A stretch of DNA of 64,000 nt from Trematomus loennbergii (lineage: Eukaryota; Chordata; Actinopteri; Perciformes; Nototheniidae): contig JAAOOA010000061.1 in NCBI GenBank assembly GCA_012861695.1, positions 419,001-483,000 of the forward strand. Direction: 5' to 3'. The notes under the pieces are model-generated. The model was given only the letters and a program-made list of their open reading frames with translations, had not been told where the DNA came from and did no database searches. How positions within the stretch are numbered: the stretch's first letter is position 1; every line of letters starts with the position of its first letter. Positions 45,782 to 58,397 of the stretch are shown piece after piece. Position numbers and translations under genes: made by a program.

Positions 45782-47253
45782 CTTTAAGAAACAAAACAGC
45801 TCTCAGCTCTCCAGAGGGTTTACTGTATTCTGTCAGCAGCTCATTCCTTTAAACAGGAGCTTCAGATTGATTATAATTACAGGAAATATGAAGGGTTTAT
45901 TTCACGCTTGTTATAAAAATAAGTTATTGGGCTTTTTTCTTATCAAGTTAGATTTGTTAGGAAATGTTTTCAGCTTTAATTGACTGAATTTATTTTAAAG
46001 GTGGGATTATTAACACATGAATACTACTGTGTAATATATGTGTACATATATATTTAAGAAGTACAATATAAGACAAGCAGAAGTTTCCTTTGTGGGCCAT
46101 ATTCCATTATACTTTCAGAATTTGCTGAGGGCCGATTCCGAGGGCCACATTTGGACCCCGGGCCGCAGTTTGGACACCCCTGGGCTAGAAACTAAAACAT
46201 CCCATAAGAACAGACTACCTTTCCCACTCTTCTGTAAAACCCATATGTCTGTTAGAGAGTTGATTACTAAAGTGTGGCTTTGCATGTTCAGCTGGCCTTC
46301 TGTAGTTGATGGAAGAATGAAAGAGCCTGCAGTCAGTGGGTAACATCACTGATCTGTTTCCCCAGTGAGAGAAACACCTCACTGTGGTTCATACAATACT
46401 GCTGAACCAGCAGAGACCCCTTACTGACGTGAGGGTCTTCAGTCTGCAGTCTGGACTCTCCAGAAGATCTCTCAGCAGCTTCTCATCTGAATCCTGCAGA
46501 TCGTTGCCTCTCAGGTCCAGATCTCTCAGATGGATGTTGGACTTCAGAGCTGAGGCCAGAGCAGAACAGCTGATCTCTGACAAACTGCAGCCCCTCAGAC
46601 TGAATAAAGAAAACATGATGAGGATACAAATCAGTTTATAATCAGATGTGTTATTCAACATTGAAATGAATGGGAACAAAAACATGTCTTCTTCAGAAAG
46701 TCAACTTTATCCTGTGAAACTAATATTACTTCAGATGAACTTTATTCAGACGTTATTGTTTACTAAATATTAAAAACATAGATTTACTTTTCACAACTAA
46801 CATCTATTACAGTTCCTTTAAGAATCAGTCAACATTTATCTCTGCAGTTCTTACTTTAGTACCTACAAATGAAAGTATGAATAAAAGAACATTTACAACT
46901 TTATAGATGTAAGTTAGTTATGTAGAAGAATCAGGTTGAATAACTAATGAAACATGAGATCTCCAGCAGTAACAGAGAGTCAGTGAACTGACCTGAGAGC
47001 CTTCAGTCTGCAGTCTGGACTCTCCAGAAGATCTCTCAGCTCCACTCCTGAATCCTTCAGAACGTTCCAACCCAGGTCCAGATATCTCAGATGGATGTTG
47101 GACTTCAGAGCTGAGATCAGAGCAGAACAGCTGATCTCTGACAAACTGCAGCCCCACAGTCTGAATAAAGAAAACATGATGTAAATTTAGAAAACAAAGT
47201 TCCTGTTTGAAATAACTCCAGGTTTAATAATCTGTTCAGAGTTAAACAGGGTT

Positions 47254-48008
47254 TTAAAGGTCTCCTATCATGCTATTTTTAGGCATATATTATGGGTCTC
47301 AGATATACACAAATATATAAAAACATGTCTATGATGTGTTTTGCTCCAAATACCAAACAGATCATGCGTTTTAGAAATCCCTCACATCCCTCTGTTTCAG
47401 CTGTTAGAGAAGAGCAGGTTCGGGTCCTTAGCTTGAAAAAACAAAAAAAAGGAGGTGGAGCTAATGCCTGATCAGAATTCTACCAGCAGAAACTCAGCTA
47501 AATGTTCCCGTGATTAAACTCCATATCATGTTCCAAACCACATCAAGGATTCTCTCTGAAACAGCATGGAGCTCAAACTCTTTGTCTCTCTCAGGTTTAC
47601 CACAAGGTGAGTTCCTTCTTATTTCCTGCTTCTTCACACATGCTCTCTCCAGTACAGGTTAGCTCTGAGTGTTAGCATGCTAATGTGAACACAGACCATA
47701 TTACTTCCAGAACACATCTCATTGTTTCTGACAGCAACGTTTCTGATTGGGCCGTTGGTGTAAAGCCCGCCCACAATTTAGTAATGCCGTCATGACGCAG
47801 CAAATCTGGATCAGCTCCGTTGTTCCCCGTTTTTAGAGATGTGGGTACGGAGGAAAAGAGTGAGGGGTTTATTTCCTGACACTTTGTGAGTCTCCTGACA
47901 CCGGGGACACACCGGGGACACATAGGGACACATAGGGACACACCGGGGACACATAATGATGTAGAAAAGACATCAGAAAGTGACTTTTGCATGATAGGAG
48001 ACCTTTAA
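47254..48008. mobile_element. TTAA-bounded MITE, copy G
   Basis: TTAA-AGGTCTCCTATCATGC at the left and GCATGATAGGAGACCT-TTAA at the right form perfect 16-bp inverted ends. Near 47900-47957 a short GGGACACA(CCG/TA) unit is repeated about five times, close to where copies D, F and H carry their 37-bp arrays. In the NLR intron between exons 5 and 6. Confidence 0.92.
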
Positions 48009-51000
48009 TCTCAGAGATGATGTAAAACAATCCATTGATAATCTGGAACTTTAACTTTGATCAGATGTTTAACAACTCCTTCATCTCCCTCACAGCTCAT
48101 CAGTACTGACAGCATCTCCACTGACTCATGGAGCACAGAGTGAGTCTGAGGAAGCTCAAACTCTCTCCCTCACACATTCACCTTCTCTTTGTTACTCTGA
48201 TCAATATTCAGTCATTAGCAAAAGTGGAAAAAAAACTTTAATGTATTTTTTTCAAATTCAGAAAATGATAAACACAAACAGATGAAGTTCAGTCAGTGAA
48301 CTGACCTGAGAGTCTCAGTCTGCAGTTTGGACTCTCTAGTCCAGAACTCAGCAGCTCACTCCTGAATCCTTCAGACGTTAAAACTCAGGTCCAGATCTCT
48401 CAGATGGGAGGGATCAGACTTCAGAGCTGAGGCCACGACTTCACAGTGAGTCTCTGAGAGTCCACAGCGAGCAAGTCTATAATAACACATAAATTACAAC
48501 ATGTGTTAAAAAAGAGGAAACGTAATGACCTCAAGCATTTGATGAAAAACATATTTGACAAATGTTCTGATTGAGATTTGCTGTTAGTCCATTTTAATAA
48601 TATATGATAATAGAGTGTAATGTGTTGTCAGTGTGATCTGATCACAGGTCTGTGCTCCTGCTGTCACTGACTGTTACCATAGAAACAGAAATTAAATAAA
48701 TCACTTGACAATATTAGAGATGTACATATTTAAATGTTAATTAATATTTAGATGTGAATGATGGATGTTTTGGTTTCTCTGAGCATCTGGAAATGTATTG
48801 TGCACACAAACACAGTTAACAAACCAATAAAGTTTCAATATTTTAAACTGAATACCATCAGATGTTCTCACTATATGAGTATTAAGACATAACTCTGGTA
48901 TTGGTGGGATATGATATAGATCTGATTTTAAACTCTAACACATTGTGATAAAAACGTGTGTGTGTTTAATGATAAAGAAACTACTAGAAAGTAATAATAA
49001 CTGATAACTGTAAGTCCTGCTGTGTGGTGTGATCACATGCTGAGAAACCTCTAGAGTCCTTCATGTGTTTGACATGTCGCCTCCATCACTCAATATGAAG
49101 AGAGAAACGCTTCAGTTTAACTATTATTATAAATAAATAGAAGAACAGTGTTGGTTTATTTTGCTCTCAGTATTTAAACAGCAGAAATGTTATAGTGTTT
49201 ATTTGAATAATTAAACTCCTGATCCACATTAGTTTATAAAGTTAATCACATCTGGACTTACTTGGCCTTCCTGCAGTTCCTCACAGCTGGAATCAGTCTC
49301 AGTTTCCCCTCAGCTGATGTTTTGTACTGATCCAGGTCCAACTCATCCAGAACCTCCTCTGACATCTGCAGCATGTAGGCCAGAGCAGAGCAGTGGATCT
49401 CAGAGAGTTCCTTCTTGATCTGTTCTCTGACTTCAGGAACTCTGTGATCTCCTGATGTACTGAGTGGTCCTTCATCTCTGTCAGACAGTGGAAGATGTTG
49501 ATGTCCTGTCAGGAGAGATTTCATCACTTCTCATCTCCTTCAGGTTGCTGATGGCTCTCTGGATGTCTTTGCGACCCAGCTGGCCTTTGAAGAGTCTCTG
49601 GATGATTTTTGGATGGTTGTCTGTGCGACCCAGCAGGCCTCCTAAGAGTCTCTGGTTGGACTCCAGAGAGAGGCCGTGGAGAAAGCGGACAAACAGGTCC
49701 AGGTGGCCATTTTCACTTCTGAGGGATTTCTCCATGGCTCCCTTTAGGAAGACAGGCAGGGATGGTAATCCTGATCACTGCTTTACTGTTCTCATAGTCC
49801 CAGTCTCTCTGCAGGAAGTCCTTCAGTACCTCTGTTCCTGTTGGTGTAACAGTGCAACATGTAGACTGCAGCCAGAAACTCCTGAATGCTCAGATGAACA
49901 AAGCAGTAGACTGTTTTTCTTGAAGATCACTCTCTCTCTTTTGAAGATCTCTGTACAAACTCCTGAGTGCACCAAGGCCTCGGTGACACCAAGACCACAG
50001 CGCTGCAGGTCTTCTTGGTAGAACATGATGTCCTTTCTCCAGATGTTCAAACGCCAGCCTCCCCAGCTTCAGAAGAAGCTCCCTGTCAGCCTCCGTCAGC
50101 TGCTGTGGACTCGTCTCATGTCCCTCTTCATACTTCTGCTTCTTCCTCTTGGTCTGGACCAGCAGGAAGTGTGAGTACATGTCAGTGAGGGTCTGGGGCA
50201 GCTCTCCTCTCTGGTCTGTAGTCAACATGTGGTCCAGAACTGCAGCAGTGATCCAGCAGAAGACTGGGATCAGACACATGATGTGGAGGCTCCTGGAGCT
50301 CTTGATGTGAGAGATGATTCTGCTGGACAGGTCTTCATCACTCGATCTCCTCCTGAAGTACTCCTCCTTCTGGGCGTCAGTGAAGCCTCGTACTTCTGTT
50401 ACCCTGTCCACACACTCAGGAGGGATCTGATTGGCCGCTGCAGGTCTGGAAGTTATCCAGACGAGAGCCGAGGGAAGCAGCTTCCCCCTGATGAGGTTTG
50501 TCAGCAGCACGTTGACTGAGGACTGCTGAGAGACATCAGACACAACCTCATTGTTTCTGAAGTCCAGAGAAAGTCTGCTTTCATCCAGGCCGTCAAAGAT
50601 GAGCAGCACTTTGCAGACAGCCAGCTGCTCTGCTGTGACCTTCTGTAAGGTTGGATGGAAAACATGGAGCAGCCTGAGAAGACTGTACTGCTCACCTTTG
50701 ATCAGGTTCAGCTCCCTGAAGGAGAGCGGGATCACCAGACTGACATCTTGGTTTTCCAAACCCTCGGCCCAGTCCAGAGTGAACTTCTGCACTGAGAAGG
50801 TTTTTCCAACTCCAGCGACTCCGTTGGTCAGGACCGCTCTGATGAGAGTCTGTTGGTCAGGTGAGGCTTTAAAGATGTCCTGGCACTTGATTGGAGTGTC
50901 ATGGAGGGTCTCTTTCTTGGAAGCTGTCTCCAGCTGCCTCACCTCATGTTGGGTATTAACCTCTTCACTCAGGCCTTGTGTGATGTAGAGCTCAGTGAAG

Positions 51001-51639
51001 ATCCTGTTGAGGAGGGTTTCACTTTCATCAGTTCCTTCAGTCACACGTTCACATCTCCTCCTCAGACTGAGCCTATGTTCATCTAAAACCTCCTGCAGAC
51101 CACTATCTGCTGGAAGAGAAGGAAACAGGAGAGAATCAGAAATGCTTTTGAGAATATAACAATAAAACTAATAAAAACAGACTGAGTTTAAATGTTTTAT
51201 AAACATTTTAATGTCTATGTTCTTCAACAGAATACCTAATAAAAAAACAAATGAACCAGGAAGAGGAATAAGACGCTGCATGAGTTCGGCCTCTTACCTC
51301 GTACAGAGCTGGTCTGACTGGCTGTCTGCAGGCCAGCTCTGGTTCTGGATCTTTCTCCACACTGGGGACAGGAGGGGTCTCCTGATGGAGGTCTCTGCTC
51401 CCAGTATGAGGTGATGCACTGTCTGCAGAACCAGTGTCCACAGCTGGTAGAGACTGGATCCTTCAGGACGTCCTGACACAGAGCACAGCTGGACAACTGC
51501 TCCTCCACAGGAACACCACTCTTCCTCTTCCCTCTGTGGAGAGGAACACATCCTTTATAGCACTTTACTTCAGAGGGGCTGATTCTCACCAAAGGTACAA
51601 CAAGGGGCACATTCTAGTTTGATATTTAAAAAAAGGTCT

Positions 51640-54150
51640 AATAATATATACCCTTGTGATCAGGTATAGCTTACAATTCACATGATCATAAAACCAAAGA
51701 GCATCCTGTCTGGATTCATCACCCAGAGGAGTAGAAGTATTTTAATACTAATAAACACCTCTTTTAGCTCAGGATGTGTCCCAGCTGCCTTCAAACATGC
51801 CGTGGTTAAGCCACTACTTAAAAAGAAAAATCTCGACCCCTCCATTCTCGCAAATTTTAGGCCCATCTCCCAGCTACCTTTTTTATCTAAAGCCCTGGAG
51901 CGAGTAGTCTACGCCCAGCTGCAGTCTTTCTTAACCACGCATGGAATCCATGAAAAGTTTCAGTCTGGCTTCAAACCCATGCACAGCACTGAAACAGCCC
52001 TTTTAAGAGTTTTTAATGATCTGCTCCTAGCCGCCGACTCAGGTAGCCCAGCTGTCTTGGTGCTGTTAGACCTGACAGCTGCCTTTGACACTGTGGACCA
52101 TAGCATCCTGTTGTCACGGCTTGAACAGTCCGCTGGCATCACAGGCTCTGCCCTTGCATGGTTCAGGTCCTACCTGACAGACCGTAGCTTCTCAGTGCAG
52201 CTAGGTGCCTTCTCCTCTGCTAAAGCCCCTCTTACCTGTGGGGTTCCCCAAGGCTCGATTCTGGGCCCCATCCTTTACCTCAACGATAGCAAGACAGAGG
52301 TCATCTTTTTTGGACCCCAACCTCCAGCCTCTCCGGTTGATATTCTGGGCTCCCTCAAAAAGAACATCCTCCCCTCTGTCACAAACTTTGGAGTGACCTT
52401 CACTAGCACTTTTAAATTTGATAAACAGGTCAGCAGCGTAGTCAAATCCTGTTTTTTTTCAATACGACTATTGTCCAAAACCAAGTCGTTTTCATCTTTT
52501 AAAGACCTGGAAAGGGTTATTAACGCCTTTGTAACCTCGAGACTGGATTACTGCAACGCTCGGTATGTGGGTATGGACCAGGCGTCAATTAGACGCCTGC
52601 AGCTAGTGCAGAACGCAGCTGCACGTCTTCTCACTGGCCACAAAAAGCGTGACCACATCACCCCAATTCTGGCCTCACTGCACTGGCTTCCAATTCGGTT
52701 CCGAATTGATTTTAAAATCCTCTTATTTGTTTTTAAAGCACTAAATGGGCTGGCTCCGGCCTGTATAGCCAAACTCCTCCAGCGCTACACCCCAGCCAGA
52801 GCTTTACGGTCTGCTGACCAGCTGCTGCTGGTAGTGCCCAAGACCAGGCTCAAAACCCGAGGGAACCGAGCCTTCGCAGCAGCTGGCCCTAGGCTCTGGA
52901 ACACTCTGCCCCTCCATGTGAGGTCGGCCCAGACACTAGGGCAGGGGTCGGCAACCGCGGCAAGCACGCGGCACCGTAACCAGTGGCACACTAGGAATAA
53001 GTGGAATAAGTGTGCAAAATATTTAAATTGTATTTTCGGATCCTGAACGAGACCGCCGCCAGAGCGCGTCTCCCCGTTGCCTGCAGAAGGAAGCCATGCA
53101 CGCAGCGCAGCCCCGCTCTGTTTAACTCCAGACTTTCTGCCGCTTTCCTCCGTGGTGCAGTGCTGATCGTTTCACCACGGAGGAAAGCACTTCACAAATT
53201 GCAGTACCCATAAGGAGCTGTACAAATGCCGCAGTTTTTGCGTGGCTGTGTCTTTAGTTGAAAGCCCAGTGGCGATCTGCTCATCTCTCATTGAAATAAT
53301 ATGCTACAAAGGGGCGGACTGGCCATCTGTGTGTTGAACTTTCCTGTCGTCTCCCAGACCGTAGTCGAGGAGGGCAGAAGCAACAAGCTTCAGGTTCAAT
53401 AACCCACTTTAGCTTAAAGGACTGGAGAGAGGCGAGCTCTTCTTGGGAGGCCGTTGCATTTATTTAGCTATTCTTCTGTTTCACAAAATACATCACAGAC
53501 CTCTGTTTTTCTGCTGCCTCGTTTCACTTCCAGAAACATACACACACACGCTCCCTCACTCACTGTCGCTCTACCATCCACACACACATGCACACGCCAC
53601 ACCCCTCTCTCTCTCTCTTAAAGGGACAGCGATCTCATCTCACTCTGCATGACCTTAATATCATAACATGTGTGTTCTGGAGAATCACAGAACGGACGAT
53701 CGTCTTTATTATTATGCCGTTAAAACCAATTATTTAAATGGCATCATGTAAGTTGTGCTGACAGCAGGTCCACACACTGCTTCCGCGCAGCGAGGCTCCC
53801 CCCGCCCTCCTGTTGATAGTTCACCAGCGTCAAGCTCCTCAACCCCCCCCCGTTGATAATTCTCGATCGTTGGCATGCCGATAACAAATTTTTTTTTTTA
53901 ATGGCACTTCATATCAAAAAGGTTGCCGACCCCTGCACTTGGGGTTTTTAAATCCTCACTAAAGTCTCACTTCTTCTCCCTGGCCTTCTAGTTAGAGCGG
54001 AGCACACGACACCTGACTATTCCCTGTGTTTATTGTCTTTTTTTTGTGATTGTAGTAATGTGTTTTTATTACATGTACAGCACTTTGGCTCGACCAAAAA
54101 TCGCTTTTAAATGTGTTTTATAAATAAAACTTGATTTGATTTGATTTGAT
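51640..54150 (+). mobile_element. L2-clade LINE copy, internally deleted, with nested hAT
   Basis: A non-LTR retrotransposon in the NLR intron, antisense to it. The frame from 51682 shows reverse-transcriptase blocks ANFRPISQLPFLSKALERVV, VLVLLDLTAAFDTVDHSILL and GVPQGSILGPILY. It then jumps to the C-terminal region (RLDYCNARYVGMD, RLLTGHKKRDHITPILASL). The YADD catalytic block and roughly 100 surrounding residues are missing, so it cannot be active. A hAT element interrupts it at 52942-53935; afterwards the frame resumes as GVFKSSLKSHFFSLAF and stop (ends near 53992). The tail is (TTGAT)n at 54131-54150. It is 5' truncated. Confidence 0.88.
52942..53935. mobile_element. Non-autonomous hAT element inside the L2 copy
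   Basis: Ends CAGGGGTCGGCAACC and GGTTGCCGACCCCTG are perfect inverted repeats. Flanks CACTAGGG (52934-52941) and CACTTGGG (53936-53943) match at 7 of 8. About 994 bp with no transposase. Removing it rejoins the L2 reading frame. Confidence 0.93.
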
Positions 54151-55100
54151 TGACATGTTCCCTGTATCTACACACACACTGTATTAACCTGGTACACTAT
54201 AAACCCAACTTGCATAGAATCTGCTGTGAATTAATATAAATAAACATATGGAAAGGATGCCTAAATAACAGAATGATACTGATGTGTAAAAAGCCTGAGT
54301 TAATGCTTTGTCAGGTCTGTCTCCAACACAACGAGCATAACATTTGTTTTCCCTTTTGTTTCTGAAGAGATGGGTTTGATTAAAGCTAGGCTAACATTAG
54401 CTGCTCCATCAACACTCAGAGTAACTTCATGAAGTCATAAGTACAGCAGTCACTATATTGTTAGCACCACAGACAGTCTCTGGTTTATACAGGAACATGA
54501 ATAACCCTGATTGAATATGAGCTGCTGTCGAGCTCTGTTCTCCTCTCTGATTCCCCTCAGACCGTCAGAGACCCCAGGAGCACAATCTCAACACTGACAG
54601 GTTTTTGTAACAGAGCGTCACAAACTTTACACTCAAGTTGAAATGTGTCACGCTGCACGAATACGCAGGTGATATGAATTTAACATCTTCACTTCCTTCG
54701 TGTTGCCAGGCACGGATCTGGGTCTTCGTATTGACTCGACATGTGATTTCACAAAACTCTGTTTTATCTGCTAATGCTAAACACAACCAGCTCACCAGGT
54801 TATTACTATTATTAATAAACATCTTAAAAAGACATATCATAGATATGCCCAAGTAGTTAAATAATGTTTTGGACAATATATAACGTTTTTAAATCAGTAT
54901 TTATCAATATTGTTGCTATTTAAAACCATTTTATACACAGATACAATGATAATATAATTGCATATTGAAATATCCTTAGATAATAGCTTGCTCTGCTGCG
55001 TTTTCCCTTTACAAACTGCTCACATGATTTCATTAAAGAACAGTTTCATATATTAGATTACATCAGAACTGGATCCTCTTCAGGTCAGTTTACAGGAGAG
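54151..55100. other. NLR intron, no supported feature
   Basis: AT-rich intron between NLR exons 2 and 3 downstream of the L2 tail. The open frames at 54565-54876 have no recognised domain. Confidence 0.5.
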
Positions 55101-55740
55101 ACTCTTACTTTGTGTTTGAGGGTCCAGGTTCATTACTGAAGACTAGAGGATGACCCATAGACCGGTCACTCTTCAGAGACCACATGGAGACCGTAGACCC
55201 TGCTCTCTGTCTGTGGAAACAACACATGTTTAAACATCATTAGTTCATTTAAAGAGCAGCTTTTGATCTATGACTGTTCACCTTATGAAAGATCTTTAGA
55301 GTTGTTGAGTCGTGATTGTGGGTTTCTGTTGTTCAAATTCATTCGAGTGTGAAACGTTTTACATATTTGCATTTTATTTGCTTAATTTAACACAAAGTCC
55401 AACATGTAGAGAGTGAGGATGATTTCACTAGTAGATTATTTACTATCTCTGATGATGACAAGAAGCAAGAGATCAATTACACTTTGTTAATGTTCTCTAC
55501 TGGGTTTCATTAAACAGTTTAGATGATCAGATACCAACAAACTGGATCCTCTTCAGGTCAGGTTACAGTGGAGACTCTTACTTTGTGTCTGAGGGTCCAG
55601 GTTCATTACTGAAGACTGGAGGACGACGCATAGACCAGTCACTCTTCAGAGACAGACCGCTGGAGACTGAAGACTTGTCCTCTTCCTCTTCTTTTAAATC
55701 ACTCATCTTCTCCAGTCTGAGAGATAAACCAGTAACACCA

Positions 55741-55852
<112 letters not shown>

Positions 55853-56053
55853 ATTGTGACTGCGCTGGGCTGTCACATGTTATGTAACTCTGATGAATCA
55901 GAAAACAGGAAATAATAAAAGTGTACAACTCTTGCAGAAGTCTCATTGGACTCTAGGACGCAGATTGTTAACCAATAAGTTATTTTCTGACATCCAGTTT
56001 GACAGAGTAAATAATGAATGTGTTAAAAAGCAGATCCTGGTGTTAACACTCAC

Positions 56054-56200
56054 CCTGTTGTTCTCCTCCTGTCGAGCTGTAAAATGGCGTCTGGCAGTTT
56101 GACCTCATACTTGGACTTTCACACCTTCACCTGTCTGCAGCTCCTCCTCTGATTCATATCCAGCCTTATCAGCTGAAGCAGTTCACACCTTTATATATAC
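56054..56200 (-). promoter_or_regulatory. NLR 5' non-coding exon and TATA box candidate
   Basis: On the minus strand AACAACAGG is followed by a donor GTGAGTGTT (exon end 56054). TATATATAAAGG (about 56188-56199) lies about 140 bp upstream of this donor. Together they suggest a short 5' UTR exon of the NLR gene starting near 56165. Inferred from spacing only. Confidence 0.45.
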
Positions 56201-56204
56201 AGTC

Positions 56205-57690
56205 TATGGTTCACATACAGGGACTTTGTTCAGTGAGAAAGAAAAAGACATGCAGCTAAAAACAAGATCCACAAAGTTATCAAAAGGACACAACATCCAC
56301 ACATCAGCGTCCATAGGATATAATTCAATTTGCTTTATATAACAAACAATGAACAGCGACTTAAATAAAAACACAAGGCTAAATTTAAGTAATTTACAAG
56401 ATGTGCCAAAATCAGGGCTGAAATAGAGATTTCACCTCTAGCAAGTGTTTTAAATAGGAGGAAAAGTGTTTTAAATAGGGGCAGAGAAACAGGAGAGAAT
56501 CAGGCTGCAGCAACGCACTGAAAAGTGTTTTAAATAGGAGGAAAGTGTGCAGGGATGCTCAAATGTGTGTTCATGCAGCCCCTAAATAACGGTAATACTG
56601 ATTACAAATCATTTCTAGGGCAAAAAGTTTTAAAAGTGAGAAAAACTATTTTAAATGGCTTAAAAAGCACTAAGTGATTTAAGTGCAGTTCCAAGATTCC
56701 CCACAGGAGGGCTCCAGGAGCGCATCACCCGACATGAGCACAGTGCATTAACAGTAGAAAATACGATTAAAAAAAGGCAAATCAATTGATTTAAAGTGCA
56801 GGGAGGCTCCGCACCAGGCACAGGTACATTCCTACATCCCCACAATAGTGACACTGATGGTTTAAAGTCGTTTCTGAGGGGAACAGAGTGCTAAAAGTCT
56901 GATAACAGTGTGGTAAACGTCTGATTGTTTCAGAGACCCATAATAATGATACAATAAACCATTTACATCTAAAAGTATTGATTACAATTCATTTTTATGG
57001 GGAAAAGTGCAGATGAGGTATTTTTGGTATTTTGGGCAAAACACTATATATATATATGCCGTTAAAAACTGCAATATATACCTGGCTGCTAAATCATCAG
57101 AACTGTTACAGGATGTGTATTTTGTAAATTGTATAACTTTTTATTTTATTATCATATAACTTTTTTTAGCTTTAATACTTTTGTTTGCATGTAACTATGT
57201 AACATTAAGCTGTCAGAGGCTCTTTCCTGCTGTAACAACGTACATGTCCCCTCTGTGGGACTAATAAAGGTTTTCTGATTCTGATCTGATTCTGAACTAC
57301 GATGCTCAACAGCTCGCTTAACGGAACTTTGACGCTGGTATCAGTTTGGTTTCCCAACTTTTAATACTTTTTAAGACCCCGCGGACACCCTGAATAAGCA
57401 TTCACATGTGTAACTTCCATGTACATGTCACATCCTTTTGGGTAAATATTAGGCAATTTCACAATAAGATCTACTTTGTTAAAAATCTCCAGATATTGGG
57501 TTTAAATGGGGCTTTTTCCAAAAGATAAAACCACATTGTAAGCTACCTGAAGGGAGTGTCCCATGGGCCAAAAAATGTAAAATTATCCTATTTAAATGTG
57601 TGTTCTTATGATCTTTTTAAGCTACTTTCATGTTGCATTAAGATTTAGCAGAATCAAAAAGAGAAGTGGAGTTTTGAAAAAGCCGCCTTT
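56205..57690. other. Intergenic between NLR and cart exon
   Basis: No gene recognised. GAAAAGTGTTTTAAATAGG is repeated three times at 56460-56540. A retroelement-like 3' end (CTAATAAAGGTTTTCTGATTCTG) lies at about 57100-57297. Confidence 0.45.
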
Positions 57691-57719
57691 ATTTTGTAGT
57701 TCAGAATGACAGGAAGTTG

Positions 57720-57829
57720 CTACAGACACTTGAGGAGGATGTAGTCACAGACGGTTCCTCCGGGACATCCACACACAACTTCCCGATCCTAGCGCCTTTA
57801 CGCACCGCACACTGCTCCTCTGCACCACA
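57720..57829 (-). pseudogene. cart: CART neuropeptide precursor, last exon only, 2-nt insertion
   Basis: The CART family encodes secreted appetite and stress neuropeptides with three disulfides. After the acceptor GTGTGTCAG the exon reads CGAEEQCAVRKGARIGKLC, the near-invariant core of CART. The rest, GCPGGTVCDYILLKCL and stop, is in another frame. Two extra bases in the TGTGTG run at about 57769-57778 separate them. All six family cysteines are accounted for once the frame is followed. An AATAAA signal (57688-57693) follows the stop. Exons 1 and 2 were not found on this strand up to 64000, so they may lie beyond the window, or this is an orphan exon. Paralogue number is not assignable. Confidence 0.8.
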
Positions 57830-57895
57830 CTGACACACATACGCATACACACAGACACACAGAATAAATAAAGCAGGTGTAAATTCATGGAGCAT

Positions 57896-58341
57896 TTGTT
57901 CTCCTTGGATCCCGAGTACAACAAATATTTAAGACCAAATCATGCACCATATCCGTGTGATACAGAATGGTAACTCAAAAACTGCTGCAACAACTCATGA
58001 GATGTAGAGCATGAGCATCGTTAAGCATATCTTAAAATAGTTTTCTATGTGTGTTTATTTGTTTTATTGTATGCCCACAACACCAAGTCCTCGTACGTGT
58101 CAACCTACCTGGTAATAAACCTGATTTCTGATATACTTTCATACTATTGTTCTCAGCTCTAATGCATCGTAACATTGACACAGAGATAACATACAGATCC
58201 ATAACCAAGTGGACCCATGCAGACCTGTAGAACCGTTTGAGGGAAATGACAGGTTTCTTAAAGGTGGGGGAGGTAATTCACTTCAGAAACACTTTGTTAT
58301 ATTCCATGGAATGCTCTTAACATCCCGATAGCAATGAATAC
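57896..58341. other. No supported feature
   Basis: Sequence between the cart exon and the second duplication copy; upstream side of the cart exon, presumably intron. Nothing recognisable. Confidence 0.4.
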
Positions 58342-58397
58342 ATTAAAAACAACGTGTTTTTTTTCCTTTCTTCTACTACAATAGCTAGCCAGAGGTG

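Larger units (their letters stand above)
43030..46182. mobile_element. Outer hAT-type element carrying a nested insertion
   Basis: Ends CAGGGGGGTCCAAACTTTTT and GCAGTTTGGACACCCCTG are inverted. Flanks GTCTAGAA (43022-43029) and GGCTAGAA (46183-46190) match at 7 of 8 bases. With the nested element removed it is about 560 bp, close in length and ends to the MITE at 2408-2888. Subterminal GGGCCACAT / GGGCCGC blocks agree. Non-autonomous. Confidence 0.88.
46439..55716 (-). pseudogene. NLR (FISNA-NACHT-LRR) with RING finger, multiply frameshifted
   Basis: Fish NLRC3-like innate-immune sensor. Exons: 55716-55582 (ATG at 55706), 55210-55109, 51533-51298, 51109-49262, 48476-48306, 47160-46993, 46599-46439. 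The first two encode related LKSDxSM...VFSNEPGPS units. Exon 3 is a RING-type finger (CALCQDVLKDPVS...CGHWFCRQC...CPQC). Exon 4 holds FISNA, then NACHT with Walker A GVAGVGKT and Walker B LLIFDGLDE. Exons 5-7 are LRRs ([34 protein letters not shown]). Splice phases of exons 1-4 agree. The reading frame breaks near 50035, at the T5 run 49914-49918, near 49815, 49745, 49500 and 49410, and again in exon 5. Sensor or signalling function is inferred from family only. Pseudogene versus unpolished assembly is unresolved; the intact promoter-proximal exons favour caution. No B30.2 exon was found. Confidence 0.85.
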
